A stretch of DNA of 64,000 nucleotides, from contig URRB01000005.1 of the NCBI GenBank assembly GCA_900550195.1, forward strand, positions 1-64,000, in the 5' to 3' direction. The position numbers and the translations under genes are program-made. Origin of the DNA: an uncultured Collinsella sp. (GTDB lineage Bacteria; Actinomycetota; Coriobacteriia; Coriobacteriales; Coriobacteriaceae). Below are positions 29,802-37,981 of the stretch, one piece after another (position 1 is the stretch's first letter; each line of letters begins with the position of its first letter). Under the pieces are notes generated by a model that ran no database searches, was not told where the DNA came from, and was given only the letters and a program-made list of their open reading frames with translations.

Positions 29802-29867
29802 GCGAAGAAAACGCCGGGGCGCAGGGCGGCAAAGCTCGCTAAGGCAGCCATATCTAACGCTACTAAG

Positions 29868-29894
29868 AGAGGGTCCTTCGGGGCCCTCTTTTTG
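29868..29894 (+). terminator. Rho-independent terminator of the LacI gene
   Basis: AGAGGGTCC pairs with GGGCCCTCT around TTCG, followed by T5. Confidence 0.9.
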
Positions 29895-29904
29895 TTTCCC
29901 TTGT

Positions 29905-30040
29905 ATGTTCAGTTTGTTTACATACCGTTTAGGCTGATTTCTCTACCGTTTACGGGACTTTCGCGCTAAACTAATAAACAAAAGAGTAAAACATTTAGTA
30001 AACAGAACAAAACGAAACATGCGTCTGTTTACTGAACATG
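29905..30040 (+). promoter_or_regulatory. Promoter/operator region of the isomerase-transketolase operon
   Basis: AT-rich 135 bases dense with GTTTAC or GTAAAC half-sites: GTTTACATACC, ACCGTTTACGG, TTTAGTAAACAG and TGTTTACTGAAC (30026-30037). The last is found inverted at 51715-51726 in front of the PTS gene. Probably multiple sites for one repressor. Confidence 0.5.
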
Positions 30041-30059
30041 TGACTAGGGGAGGACGTAC

Positions 30060-31460
30060 ATGGATAAGATCAAGCTCGGTTTTGTGCCTACGCGCCGCAG
30101 CATCTTTAGCGCGCCGGACGCGATCAGGTATCGTGGTCTGACGGCTGACCGTCTGCGCGAGATCGGCGTCGACATCGTTGATATCGACGACATCAACGAC
30201 GAGGGCCTGCTGTTCGACGACAGCCATATCGAGCCTATCGTCAAGAAGTTCCGCGCCGAGGGCGTCGACGGCATCATGCTGTGCCACGCCAACTTTGGTA
30301 CCGAGTACGTCTGCGCCCGCCTTGCCCGCGAGCTCGGTCTGCCCGTGCTGCTGTGGGGCCCGCGCGACGAGCGCCCCGAGCCCGACGGCACCCGCCTGCG
30401 CGACAGCCAGTGCGGCCTGTTCGCCACCGGCAAGGTCCTGCGCCGCTTCCAGGTCCCCTTCACCTACATGACCAACTGCCGCCTGACTGATCCCGAGTTC
30501 GAGCGCGGCGTCTGGGACTTCCTGGCCGTGTGCAACGTCGTTAAGACCTTCAAGCACACCCGCATCCTGCAGATGGCCACCCGCCCGTTCGACTTCTGGT
30601 CGACCATGTGCAACGAGGGCGAGCTGCTCGAGAAGTTCAACATCCAGCTTTCGCCCATCCCCATGACCGAGCTTGTTCAGGCCGTGCGCGACGCCCAGGC
30701 CGACGAGCAAGCCATGGCCGCCATGCTCGCCCACATCGCCGACAGCTTTGAGATCTGCATCCCCGAGGACAAGGTCCCCGCGGTCGCAGGACTCGCCATC
30801 GCCATGAAGCGTCTGGTCGAGAAGTACGGCTGCAACGCCGGCGCCATCCAGTGCTGGAACGCCCTGCAGGACGAGCTGGGCATTATGCCCTGCGCCGCCA
30901 ACGCCATCCTCAACGAGATGGGTATCCCCGTCGTCTGCGAGACCGACATCCACGGCGCCATCACCGCGCTCATGGTCGAGGCCGCCGATCTTGGCCGTCA
31001 CCGCGGCATGTTCGCCGACTGGACCGTCCGCCATCCCGACAACGAGAACGGCGAGCTGTTGCAGCACTGCGGCCCCTGGCCCTGCAGCTGCGCGGCCGTC
31101 AAGCCCAAGCTCACCTATCCGCTGGCCTTCGATCACCCCGGCGCGCTGACGGCCGAGGCCAAGCACGGCGGCCTCACCCTTGCCCGCTTTGACGGCGACA
31201 ACGGCGAGTACTCGCTGCTGCTGGGCAATGCCCGCGGCATCGACGGCCCGGCCGGTATGGGCACCTACCTGTGGGTCGAGGTCGAGAACCTCAAGCGCCT
31301 CGAGGCAAAGATCGTCGAGGGCCCCTACATCCACCACTGCGTGGCCATCCACGCCAACGTGGTGCCGGTGCTCTACGAGGCATGCAAGTACATCGGCATC
31401 CAGCCCGACCTGTACGACCCCATCGAAGAAGACGTCAAAGCCTACCTGCGAGGAGAGTAG
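30060..31460 (+). CDS. L-fucose/arabinose isomerase-like sugar isomerase
   Basis: A 466-residue cytosolic protein similar in length and layout to the L-fucose/L-arabinose isomerase superfamily (FGTEYVCARLA, CWNALQDELG, CETDIHGAITALMVE; metal-binding Glu/Asp/His region in the C-terminal half). It should convert an aldose to a ketose. First gene of an operon with a two-part transketolase and an FGGY kinase. That set matches the transketolase route for D-apiose, in which apiose is isomerised to apulose. Other substrates such as fucose-like or pentose sugars remain possible. Start after GGGGAGGACGTAC. Confidence 0.75.
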   Translation: MDKIKLGFVPTRRSIFSAPDAIRYRGLTADRLREIGVDIVDIDDINDEGLLFDDSHIEPIVKKFRAEGVDGIMLCHANFGTEYVCARLARELGLPVLLWGPRDERPEPDGTRLRDSQCGLFATGKVLRRFQVPFTYMTNCRLTDPEFERGVWDFLAVCNVVKTFKHTRILQMATRPFDFWSTMCNEGELLEKFNIQLSPIPMTELVQAVRDAQADEQAMAAMLAHIADSFEICIPEDKVPAVAGLAIAMKRLVEKYGCNAGAIQCWNALQDELGIMPCAANAILNEMGIPVVCETDIHGAITALMVEAADLGRHRGMFADWTVRHPDNENGELLQHCGPWPCSCAAVKPKLTYPLAFDHPGALTAEAKHGGLTLARFDGDNGEYSLLLGNARGIDGPAGMGTYLWVEVENLKRLEAKIVEGPYIHHCVAIHANVVPVLYEACKYIGIQPDLYDPIEEDVKAYLRGE

Positions 31461-31462
31461 AA

Positions 31463-32299
31463 ATGGCAACTATCGAAGAGCTTGAGTCCCTGCGCTGGGA
31501 CCTCCGCCGCGATTGCGTCGACATCATCATGGCCGGCGCCGGCGGCCACATCGGCGGCGACATGTCGGTGATCGACGCCCTCATGACCCTCTACGCCAAC
31601 CATCTGAACATTTCGCCCGAGACCGTCGACGATCCCAACCGCGATCGCTTCGTGCTCTCCAAGGGCCACGCCATGGAGGCCTACTACGCGGTGCTGTGTC
31701 ACGAGGGCTACCTGGACCTCGACGACGTCAAGGCCCGCTTCTCCAAGTTCGGCAGCCCCTACATCGGCCATCCCAACAACAAGCTCAAGGGCATCGAGAT
31801 GAACTCCGGTTCGCTCGGCCACGGCCTGCCCGTGGCGGTGGGCATGGCACTTGCCGGCAAGATGGACGGTCGCGACTACCGCGTCTACACCATCATGGGC
31901 GACGGCGAGCTTGCCGAGGGCTCGGTCTGGGAGGGCGCCATGAGTGGCGGCAACTACCAGCTCGATAACCTGTGCGCGCTCGTGGACCGCAACCGTCTGC
32001 AGATCAGCGGCAGCACCGAGGACGTCATGAAGCAGGACTCGCAGGAGGAGCGCTGGGCCGCCTTCGGTTGGAACGTGCTGTCCATTCCGGGCAACGACGT
32101 CCAGGCCATCGACGCCGCGCTGACGCTTGCGGCCGAGACCAAGGGTAAGCCCGCGGTCATCATCCTCAACACGGTGAAGGGCTACGGCTCGCCCGTCATG
32201 GAGGACAAGGCCGGCTGGCATCACCACCTGCCCAACGACGAGGAATATGCCCAGATCATCGCCGATTTCGCTGCCCATAAGGAGGCCATCAATGGCTAA
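31463..32299 (+). CDS. Transketolase N-terminal (thiamine-binding) subunit
   Basis: A 278-residue protein equal to the first domain of transketolase. GDGELAEGSVWEGAM is the thiamine diphosphate motif (GDG, with N replaced by a later site) and GSLGHGLPVAVGMAL is the conserved loop. It needs the C-terminal subunit from the next gene, which overlaps by 8 bases. Split transketolases in a sugar operon are often specialised; apulose-4-phosphate transketolase is built from two such subunits. Gives a ketose cleavage with transfer of a two-carbon unit. Confidence 0.85.
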   Translation: MATIEELESLRWDLRRDCVDIIMAGAGGHIGGDMSVIDALMTLYANHLNISPETVDDPNRDRFVLSKGHAMEAYYAVLCHEGYLDLDDVKARFSKFGSPYIGHPNNKLKGIEMNSGSLGHGLPVAVGMALAGKMDGRDYRVYTIMGDGELAEGSVWEGAMSGGNYQLDNLCALVDRNRLQISGSTEDVMKQDSQEERWAAFGWNVLSIPGNDVQAIDAALTLAAETKGKPAVIILNTVKGYGSPVMEDKAGWHHHLPNDEEYAQIIADFAAHKEAING

Positions 32300-33233
32300 C
32301 AAGATCGCCAACCGCAAGGTTATCTGCGACACGCTGCTCGAGGCCGCCGAGACCGATAAGGACATCGTCGTCCTGTGCTCCGACTCCCGCGGCTCCGCAT
32401 CGCTCACGCCGTTCTTCGATCAGTATCCCCAGCAGTCCGTTGAGGTCGGCATCGCCGAGCAGGACCTGGTGAGCATCGCCGCCGGCATGGCTTCGTGCGG
32501 CAAGAAGGCCTGGGCCGCCTCGCCGGCGTCCTTTGTGACCACGCGTTCGTATGAGCAGTGCAAGGTCGACGTTTCGTACTCCAACACCAACGTCAAGCTC
32601 ATCGGCATCTCGGGCGGCGTGTCCTACGGCGCCCTGGGTATGAGCCACCATTCCGCTCAGGATATCGCCGCCATGAGCGCGATCCCCAACATGCGAGTGT
32701 ATCTGCCGAGCGACCGCTTCCAGACCGCCGAGCTCGTGCGCGCCTTGGTCGCCGACAACAAGCCGGCCTACATCCGCGTGGGCCGCAACCCGGTCGAGGA
32801 CGTGTACGCCGAGGATGAGTGCCCGTTCCAGATGGACCGCGCTACCTGGGTGCGCCGCGGCACCGATGTGACGATCGTCGCCACCGGCGAGATGGTCCGC
32901 CACGCCGTGGACGCCGCCGACCTGCTGGCCGAGCGGGGTATTTCGGCAACGGTGCTCGACATGTACTGCGTCAAGCCGCTCGACGCCGAGGCCGTGATCG
33001 AGGCCGCCAGTGCCACGCGCGCCGTCGTGACAGTCGAGGAGCACAGCCCCTTCGGCGGTCTGGGTTCCATGGTCGCGCAGGTCGTGGGCGAGCATTGTCC
33101 GCGTCCGGTCAAGTGCCTGAGCCTGCCCGACGCGCCGGTCATCACCGGCACCTCGCCCGAGGTCTTCGCACACTACGGCCTCACCGGCGAAGGCATTGCC
33201 AAGACCGTTGCCGAGTTCCTTCCCGCAGAGTAA
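32292..33233 (+). CDS. Transketolase C-terminal (pyrimidine-binding) subunit
   Basis: A 313-residue partner of the previous gene: a pyrimidine-binding domain (GIAEQDLVSIAAGMASCGKK carries the catalytic Glu) and a transketolase C-terminal domain (about 190-313). The ATG lies inside the 3' end of the N-subunit frame, so the two are made in step. Together about 590 residues, close to a full transketolase but missing some surface loops. Confidence 0.85.
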   Translation: MANKIANRKVICDTLLEAAETDKDIVVLCSDSRGSASLTPFFDQYPQQSVEVGIAEQDLVSIAAGMASCGKKAWAASPASFVTTRSYEQCKVDVSYSNTNVKLIGISGGVSYGALGMSHHSAQDIAAMSAIPNMRVYLPSDRFQTAELVRALVADNKPAYIRVGRNPVEDVYAEDECPFQMDRATWVRRGTDVTIVATGEMVRHAVDAADLLAERGISATVLDMYCVKPLDAEAVIEAASATRAVVTVEEHSPFGGLGSMVAQVVGEHCPRPVKCLSLPDAPVITGTSPEVFAHYGLTGEGIAKTVAEFLPAE

Positions 33234-33236
33234 TTG

Positions 33237-33271
33237 GAATGTGACAAAGGGACAGTCCCTTTGTCACATTC
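33237..33271. repeat. Perfect 17+1+17 palindrome between transketolase and kinase genes
   Basis: GAATGTGACAAAGGGAC, one central A, then its exact complement. It lies 4 bases after the stop and before the kinase ribosome site. It carries the GGGAC core shared with the other repeat families. In RNA it would be a very stable hairpin within an operon. Confidence 0.85.
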
Positions 33272-33289
33272 ATTTTGAAAGGGGTGGCC

Positions 33290-34780
33290 ATGGGCCGCTA
33301 CATCATCGGAATCGATCAATCCACGCAGGGCACGAAGGCGCTACTGGTGGACGAGGGCGGCCATCTGATTCATCGTGCCGACCGCTCGCATCGCCAGATT
33401 GTCAATGATGCCGGCTGGGTGAGCCATGATCCGGTCGAGATCGCCGCCAACGTGTTGGCCGTGGCGCGTGCCGTGGTGGAGGAGACCGGGGTCAATCCGG
33501 CCGACATTGCCGGTATTGGCATCTCCAACCAGCGCGAGACCACCGTTGCCTGGAGGCGCACGACGGGCGAGCCGCTGTGCGACGCCGTGGTGTGGCAGTG
33601 TGCCCGCGCCCGCGAGCTGTGTGACGAGCTTGCGGCGCGCGAAGGCGTGGCAGAGCTGGTACGTGACACAACGGGCCTGGTGCTTTCGCCCTACTATCCG
33701 GCGGGCAAGATGGCTTGGATCCTTGCGAACGTTCCGGCGGCTGCCGAGGCCGCGGCGTCGGGTGAGCTGTGTCTGGGCACCATCGATGCCTGGGTGGTCT
33801 GGACGCTCACGGGCGGCGCGGAGTTTCGCTGTGACTGGTCCAATGCCAGCCGCACGCAGCTCTTCGACCTGCGCCGTGGCTGCTGGAGCGAGCCGGTGTG
33901 CGAGGCCTTTGGCATCGATCCGGCCTGCCTGCCGCAGGTGACCGACTCCGACGGTCTGTTTGGCACAACGGACTTGGGCGGCTTTTTGCCCGCGCCCGTG
34001 CCGGTACACGGCGTGCTGGGCGACAGCCATGCGGCCCTGTTTGCGCAGGGTTGCCACAGCCGCGGCATGGCCAAAGCGACCTATGGCACCGGCAGCTCGG
34101 TCATGATGAACGTCGGCAACGAGTTTGTCGCCAGCTCGCACGGGCTTTCGAGCTCGCTTGCGTGGCGTATGGATGGCGTGACCGAGTATGTACTCGAGGG
34201 CAACGTGAGCTACGCCGGCGCCGTCAAGACCTGGCTGCGCGACGACCTGGAGCTCATCAACAACCCCGAGGAGGTCACCGACCTGTGCTACGCCGCCAAC
34301 CCGGCGAGCCATGTCTACTTTGTGCCGGCGTTTACCGGCCTGGGTGCGCCGCACTGGGCAAGTGATGCCGAGGGATGCGTTTTTGGCATGACACGCACCA
34401 CGGGTCGCGCGGAGTTCGTAAAGGCTGCCGACGAGTCGATCGCCTATCAGATCTTTGACGTCATTGATGTGATGGTCGAGGATTCGGGCGCGGCGCTTGC
34501 CGAGCTTCGTGTTGACGGCGGCCCCACGCGCGATGCGTACCTGATGCAGTTTGAGAGCGATTTGGTCGGCTCGCCCATCCGCATTGCGAGCAACGACGAG
34601 ATGAGCGGTCTGGGCGCGGCTTGGGCCTGTGGTATCGCGCTGGGCATGTACACGCGCGACGTGGTTGACGTGTACGGTGCCCGCGGCATTGTGGAGCCCT
34701 CGATGCCGGCAGACGAGCGAGCCAAAAAGATCGCCGGCTGGCGCCACGCCGTACAATCTACGATCGCGTACACCGCCTAG
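33290..34780 (+). CDS. FGGY-family carbohydrate kinase
   Basis: A 496-residue kinase with the FGGY pattern: IIGIDQSTQGTKALLVD at the N terminus, ISNQRETTVAW, and the C-terminal DGGPTRDAYLMQFESDL. Sequence features resemble glycerol kinase, but the operon (isomerase, split transketolase) argues for a ketose substrate. Apulose kinase, making apulose 4-phosphate, would fit. The ATG at 33290 follows AAAGGGGTGG. Ends just before a repeat pair and luxS. Confidence 0.85.
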   Translation: MGRYIIGIDQSTQGTKALLVDEGGHLIHRADRSHRQIVNDAGWVSHDPVEIAANVLAVARAVVEETGVNPADIAGIGISNQRETTVAWRRTTGEPLCDAVVWQCARARELCDELAAREGVAELVRDTTGLVLSPYYPAGKMAWILANVPAAAEAAASGELCLGTIDAWVVWTLTGGAEFRCDWSNASRTQLFDLRRGCWSEPVCEAFGIDPACLPQVTDSDGLFGTTDLGGFLPAPVPVHGVLGDSHAALFAQGCHSRGMAKATYGTGSSVMMNVGNEFVASSHGLSSSLAWRMDGVTEYVLEGNVSYAGAVKTWLRDDLELINNPEEVTDLCYAANPASHVYFVPAFTGLGAPHWASDAEGCVFGMTRTTGRAEFVKAADESIAYQIFDVIDVMVEDSGAALAELRVDGGPTRDAYLMQFESDLVGSPIRIASNDEMSGLGAAWACGIALGMYTRDVVDVYGARGIVEPSMPADERAKKIAGWRHAVQSTIAYTA

Positions 34781-34790
34781 CATGATTTTT

Positions 34791-34829
34791 CTGGGACGGG
34801 GATTAAAAACTCATTGGTCCCCGTCCCAG
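34791..34829. repeat. GGGACGGGG-family palindrome 1
   Basis: CTGGGACGGGGA ... TCCCCGTCCCAG, with a 15-base loop, 10 bases after the kinase stop. Possible terminator or repeat element. Confidence 0.8.
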
Positions 34830-34835
34830 GTAGCT

Positions 34836-34912
34836 AATTTGGGACGGGGCTTTTTTGACTGGTATGATTGGTGCGACCATTCCAACCAGCTAAAAGAGCC
34901 CCGTCCCAAATT
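34836..34912. repeat. GGGACGGGG-family palindrome 2
   Basis: AATTTGGGACGGGGC and its exact complement enclose a 47-base loop that contains the inner pair GACTGGTATGATTGG / CCATTCCAACCAGC-like. Adjacent to palindrome 1 and only 20 bases before luxS. Confidence 0.8.
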
Positions 34913-34932
34913 GACTACCGAGAGGATCTACC

Positions 34933-35421
34933 ATGGAGCGCATTGCGAGCTTTTCTGTCGATCATCTGCTGCTTGAGCCCGGCGTGTACGTGAGCCGCAT
35001 CGACCGCGATCCGGCGACCGGCACTGCCGTCACCACCTTTGACCTGCGCCTGACCACGCCCAACAAGGAACCGGTCATGAACACGGCGGAGTGCCATACC
35101 ATCGAGCACCTGGGCGCGACGTTCCTGCGCAATCATGCCGAGTGGTCGAGCCGTATCGTCTACTTTGGTCCCATGGGCTGCCGTACGGGCTTTTACCTGG
35201 TTGTGTTTGGCGAGGTGACGAGCGAGGAGATCCTGCCGCTCGTGCGCGAGCTGTTTGAGTTCGTCGCCGGCTTTGAGGGTGGTGTCCCCGGCGCCGCTCC
35301 CGAGGAGTGTGGCAACTACCTGGACCAGAACCTCCCCATGGCCAACTGGCTCGCGCGCCGCTACCTCGACCGCGACCTGGCCGATATCGATGAGAAGCAC
35401 CTGCACTATCAACAGGCGTAA
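34933..35421 (+). CDS. luxS: S-ribosylhomocysteine lyase
   Basis: A 162-residue LuxS. The metal motif HTIEH (near residue 54) with the preceding ECHTIEH context, GPMGCRTGFYL with the catalytic Cys, and a C-terminal ECGNYLDQN are all present. It splits S-ribosylhomocysteine to homocysteine and the AI-2 precursor DPD in the activated methyl cycle. Start ATGGAGCGC after CGAGAGGATC. Flanked by repeats upstream and a terminator downstream, so probably monocistronic. Confidence 0.95.
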   Translation: MERIASFSVDHLLLEPGVYVSRIDRDPATGTAVTTFDLRLTTPNKEPVMNTAECHTIEHLGATFLRNHAEWSSRIVYFGPMGCRTGFYLVVFGEVTSEEILPLVRELFEFVAGFEGGVPGAAPEECGNYLDQNLPMANWLARRYLDRDLADIDEKHLHYQQA

Positions 35422-35453
35422 CGCTGACCGCAGGAATAACGCTTGCAACAAAA

Positions 35454-35484
35454 GCGCCTCCGCTTTTGCGGGGGCACTTTTTCG
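35454..35484 (+). terminator. Rho-independent terminator of luxS
   Basis: GCGCCTCCGC pairs with GCGGGGGCAC (one mismatch) around TTTT, followed by T5. Confidence 0.75.
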
Positions 35485-35521
35485 TATCGAATGCTCACAA
35501 TAGTACGTGTTTGTTCTAGAA

Positions 35522-35547
35522 TGTTCGTACAGTCACATTTACGAACA
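35522..35547 (+). promoter_or_regulatory. Operator-like inverted repeat before DUF4867 gene
   Basis: TGTTCGTA, a 10-base spacer, then TACGAACA, ending inside the ribosome site of the next gene; TGTTCTAGAATGTTCG lies just upstream. Likely repressor site. Confidence 0.5.
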
Positions 35548-35556
35548 GGAGTGAAC

Positions 35557-36201
35557 ATGCATATCTACTCTGTTACCGATCCCGAGTTCAAGTCTTACGG
35601 CCGCGTGTGGGGCGACGTCCCCTCCAACCTGACCGCCCCACTCGTCGAGGCGCTTTCCGCCACGCCCATTCCCGAGGGCAGCAAGTACGTGGCCTCCGCG
35701 CCCGAGCTTGAGCAGGTCGAAGGCGCCGACACGCTCGGCCTGCTCATGTACGGCGGCCGTCCCTTCCAGCTTGGCTGGTGCAACGGCCATAACACGAAGC
35801 TCAACTGCCTGGAGTATCACCGCGCCAGCGAGTTTAACCTGGGCGCCCGCGACTTTATCCTGCTGCTTGCCAAGCGCGAACAAATCGTTGACGGCAAGCT
35901 CGACACCGCGCAGATTAAGGCCTTCCGCGCGCCGGCCGGCATGCTCGTCGAGGTCTATGCCACGACGCTGCACTACACGCCGTGCATGGTCGACGACGGC
36001 GGCTTCCAGGTGATGGTTGCGCTGCCCGCCGGTACCAACGGCTCGCGTCCCGAGGCTGCGACCGACATGCCTGCCGCCGGTGACAGCTACTGCTACTGGA
36101 AGGCCGACAAGTGGGTCCTCTGTCACGCCGACAGCCCCAAGGCAGCCGAAGGCGGCTACGTAGGCCTCACCGGCAAGAACCTCGACATCACCTGCGACTA
36201 G
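35557..36201 (+). CDS. DUF4867-like protein
   Basis: A 214-residue cytosolic protein that I place in the DUF4867 family by its length and motifs (MYGGRPFQLGWCNGHN, LNCLEYHRASEFN, FRAPAGMLVEVYATTLHYTPC). The pattern of scattered His, Glu and Tyr suggests a cupin-like sugar-binding or isomerising fold. Such genes commonly sit among sugar catabolic genes, here 0.8 kb past an isomerase-transketolase-kinase operon. Own promoter and operator. A role in handling the same sugar is inference. Confidence 0.7.
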   Translation: MHIYSVTDPEFKSYGRVWGDVPSNLTAPLVEALSATPIPEGSKYVASAPELEQVEGADTLGLLMYGGRPFQLGWCNGHNTKLNCLEYHRASEFNLGARDFILLLAKREQIVDGKLDTAQIKAFRAPAGMLVEVYATTLHYTPCMVDDGGFQVMVALPAGTNGSRPEAATDMPAAGDSYCYWKADKWVLCHADSPKAAEGGYVGLTGKNLDITCD

Positions 36202-36206
36202 AGTAT

Positions 36207-36351
36207 TGTCTCAATCTGTAACATCTAGCAGCCAAAATCGTCTCTACCTGTTACAGAACGAGACAAACTGCAGGGGGCTGCCCGAAAATCTCAATCTGTA
36301 ACACCAGGCTCGGTTTTGACGGTCTAACTGTTACAGACCGAGACAAACCGG
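36207..36351. repeat. 145-bp double-palindrome repeat, copy 1
   Basis: Two tandem palindromic units: TGTCTCAATCTGTAACA ... TGTTACAGAACGAGACA, then TCTCAATCTGTAACA ... TGTTACAGACCGAGACA, joined by a CAGGGGGCTGCCCG spacer. Direct-repeat partner at 37632-37776 with the same length and about 10 differences by my count. Lies on the 3' side of the ATPase gene. Confidence 0.9.
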
Positions 36352-36353
36352 TC

Positions 36354-36394
36354 AAAACCATCACAAAGGTGCCTGTCCCCTTCGTGGTGGTTTT
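36354..36394. repeat. GTGCCTGTCCCC-family palindrome, copy 1
   Basis: AAAACCATCACAAAGGTGCC followed by TGTCCCC and TTCGTGGTGGTTTT; the ends pair. It sits one base past the ATPase stop codon and probably also ends that transcript. Other copies lie at 37802, 56604, 60330 and 63345. Confidence 0.85.
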
Positions 36395-36395
36395 C

Positions 36396-37502
36396 CTACA
36401 GCTGACTGCGCAGGTAGTCAGCCATATAAGGAACAGCGAAGCGCACGTACCCGCGGCGGGCCTGTTCGATTACGCCGGCGTCGATAAGGCGCCGGCGATA
36501 CTTTTGTGCGTAGTCGGGTGTGACCGACATGCGCTCGGCTACATCAGAAATGCGCGACACGGTGTCTTCGTCATCCGCCATTGCGGCAAGAAACGCAACG
36601 TCTTGGTCCGAGAGCGCGGCGAGCGTCGTCTCGCACACATCGTTTTCGAAATCGACCTTTGATGCCTCGATGGCTCCGTCGACTAGCTTTCGTGTTGCGC
36701 GTTCTCCTGCCTGGCAACGATTGGCGATGTTGTAACCGATGAGCTGCAACATGTAGGGCGAGCCCTGGGTTGCGCGAGCGGCATCTAGTCGAAGATCGCT
36801 TGGGATATCAAGGTCGAGTTCTTCGAAAGCCCGCTGGTAATAGGTGTCGACGTCTCCGACTGAAAGCGGTTCGAGTGTGACTTTGCGAGCGCGGTTGAGA
36901 AACGTCAGCACGCGGTCATTGAGTGTCGCCGAGACCGCTCCCGGAAGGCCCGCCATAACGAGTGCGACGTTGAGTCTCTCGCCGACGAGTTCTTGATAAG
37001 CGGTGACGAGTTGTCTGATCTCGGGCGAATTAGCCTGAAGCTCATCGATGAGGATGAGGATGCCATGTCCTTGCTCGGTTAGTTTGCGCGCCAGTTGCGT
37101 GAGCTTGAACTGGAAACTCTTGGTTTCCTGCACATCGCGCGTGAACTCAAGGCCGGCTGAGAAACCGAAGACGCTCAGGCTGCCGCCCGTGAGTTTAGGG
37201 AGATGGCGTTTGTTGGCATAGGGCTCGCCCGCCTCTTGGATTTTTTCAACAATGCGCTCGAGCATGTCCTCGGAGGCAACGGTGGGCGTGGCGACGACGA
37301 AGCCAAGCTTGCGAGCGCGATCGGCGAGCTCCCACAGGAGAACCGTTTTGCCGCTTCCTCGCTGGCCGAGCATGAGCATGGCGCGGTCTCGATTGCCCGG
37401 CTCCTGCTCAAGGCCGGAGATGAATGTTGAAATTACACTTCCTCGCCCAACGAGATAGGATGGGCGATTTCCAAATGAAGGGGAGAAGATGGTTTCAGTC
37501 AT
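36396..37502 (-). CDS. AAA ATPase of the archaeal-ATPase/AAA_16 type with winged-helix tail
   Basis: A 368-residue protein. Walker A GQRGSGKT is at residues 46-53, Walker B ILILIDELQ near residue 155, and a sensor region MAGLPG follows. The C-terminal 90 residues form a winged-helix-like domain (DQDVAFLAAMADDED, VSRISDVAERM). The STAND/AAA_16-like fold suggests a switch ATPase rather than a transporter; many relatives are scattered accessory genes of unknown role. The gene stands alone between two direct 145-bp repeats, and its 5' leader is a purine-rich tandem repeat. Confidence 0.8.
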   Translation of the reverse strand: MTETIFSPSFGNRPSYLVGRGSVISTFISGLEQEPGNRDRAMLMLGQRGSGKTVLLWELADRARKLGFVVATPTVASEDMLERIVEKIQEAGEPYANKRHLPKLTGGSLSVFGFSAGLEFTRDVQETKSFQFKLTQLARKLTEQGHGILILIDELQANSPEIRQLVTAYQELVGERLNVALVMAGLPGAVSATLNDRVLTFLNRARKVTLEPLSVGDVDTYYQRAFEELDLDIPSDLRLDAARATQGSPYMLQLIGYNIANRCQAGERATRKLVDGAIEASKVDFENDVCETTLAALSDQDVAFLAAMADDEDTVSRISDVAERMSVTPDYAQKYRRRLIDAGVIEQARRGYVRFAVPYMADYLRSQL

Positions 37503-37511
37503 AAGTCTCCT

Positions 37512-37547
37512 TTCCTTTTTTTCCTATTTTTTCCTTTTTTTCCTATT
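37512..37547. repeat. Tandem 19-bp T/C-rich repeat in the ATPase leader
   Basis: TTCCTTTTTTTCCTATT occurs exactly at 37512-37528 and 37531-37547. On the ATPase strand it is an A/G-rich run next to the ribosome site AAGGAGACTTATG, so slippage could vary spacing and expression. Confidence 0.8.
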
Positions 37548-37631
37548 CAGTCAAATTGCCTGCTGGCCGAGGGCGGCTTCAGGGGGGGCTCATCGAAAAG
37601 AACCTCGACATCAACGAAGACCGGGACCTTC

Positions 37632-37776
37632 TGTCTCGTTCTGTAACATCTAGCAGGCTAAATCGTCTTTTCCTGTTACAGAACGAGACAAACTGCAGGG
37701 GGCTGCCCGAAAATCTCGATCTGTAACACCAGGCTCGGTTTTAACGGTCTAACTGTTACAGATTGAGACAAACCGG
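37632..37776. repeat. 145-bp double-palindrome repeat, copy 2
   Basis: Same orientation and length as the copy at 36207. Its first unit is a perfect 17-base inverted pair, TGTCTCGTTCTGTAACA with TGTTACAGAACGAGACA. Lies upstream of the ATPase gene. Confidence 0.9.
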
Positions 37777-37801
37777 CGGAGCGGACTATCTCTCGGGTCC
37801 A

Positions 37802-37840
37802 GACCACCACAAAGGTGCCTGTCCTCTTTTTGGTGGTTGG
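37802..37840. repeat. GTGCCTGTCCCC-family palindrome, copy 2 (diverged)
   Basis: ACCACCACAAAGGTGCCTGT then CCTCTTTTTGGTGGTT. Follows the 145-bp repeat as in copy 1, so the pair is repeated as a block. The rest of 37841-37981 holds no gene I can support, only the GH1 promoter region. Confidence 0.75.
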
Positions 37841-37981
37841 GTATCAGAAAGTGTCAGACGTGGGCGGCTGCTGGGCGCCTGTGTGCGAAAAGAAGTGTCG
37901 ACCTGCGTTGCCGTCGTTGAGCGGCGTCCCATTTGCGGGGATACTGAAACCACGACAAGCAGCGTATGAAAGGATCGATGC

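Noticed and set aside
36207..37776. Repeats as attachment sites of an integrated phage or plasmid
   Set aside because: No integrase, relaxase or phage gene lies between the copies; only the ATPase gene.
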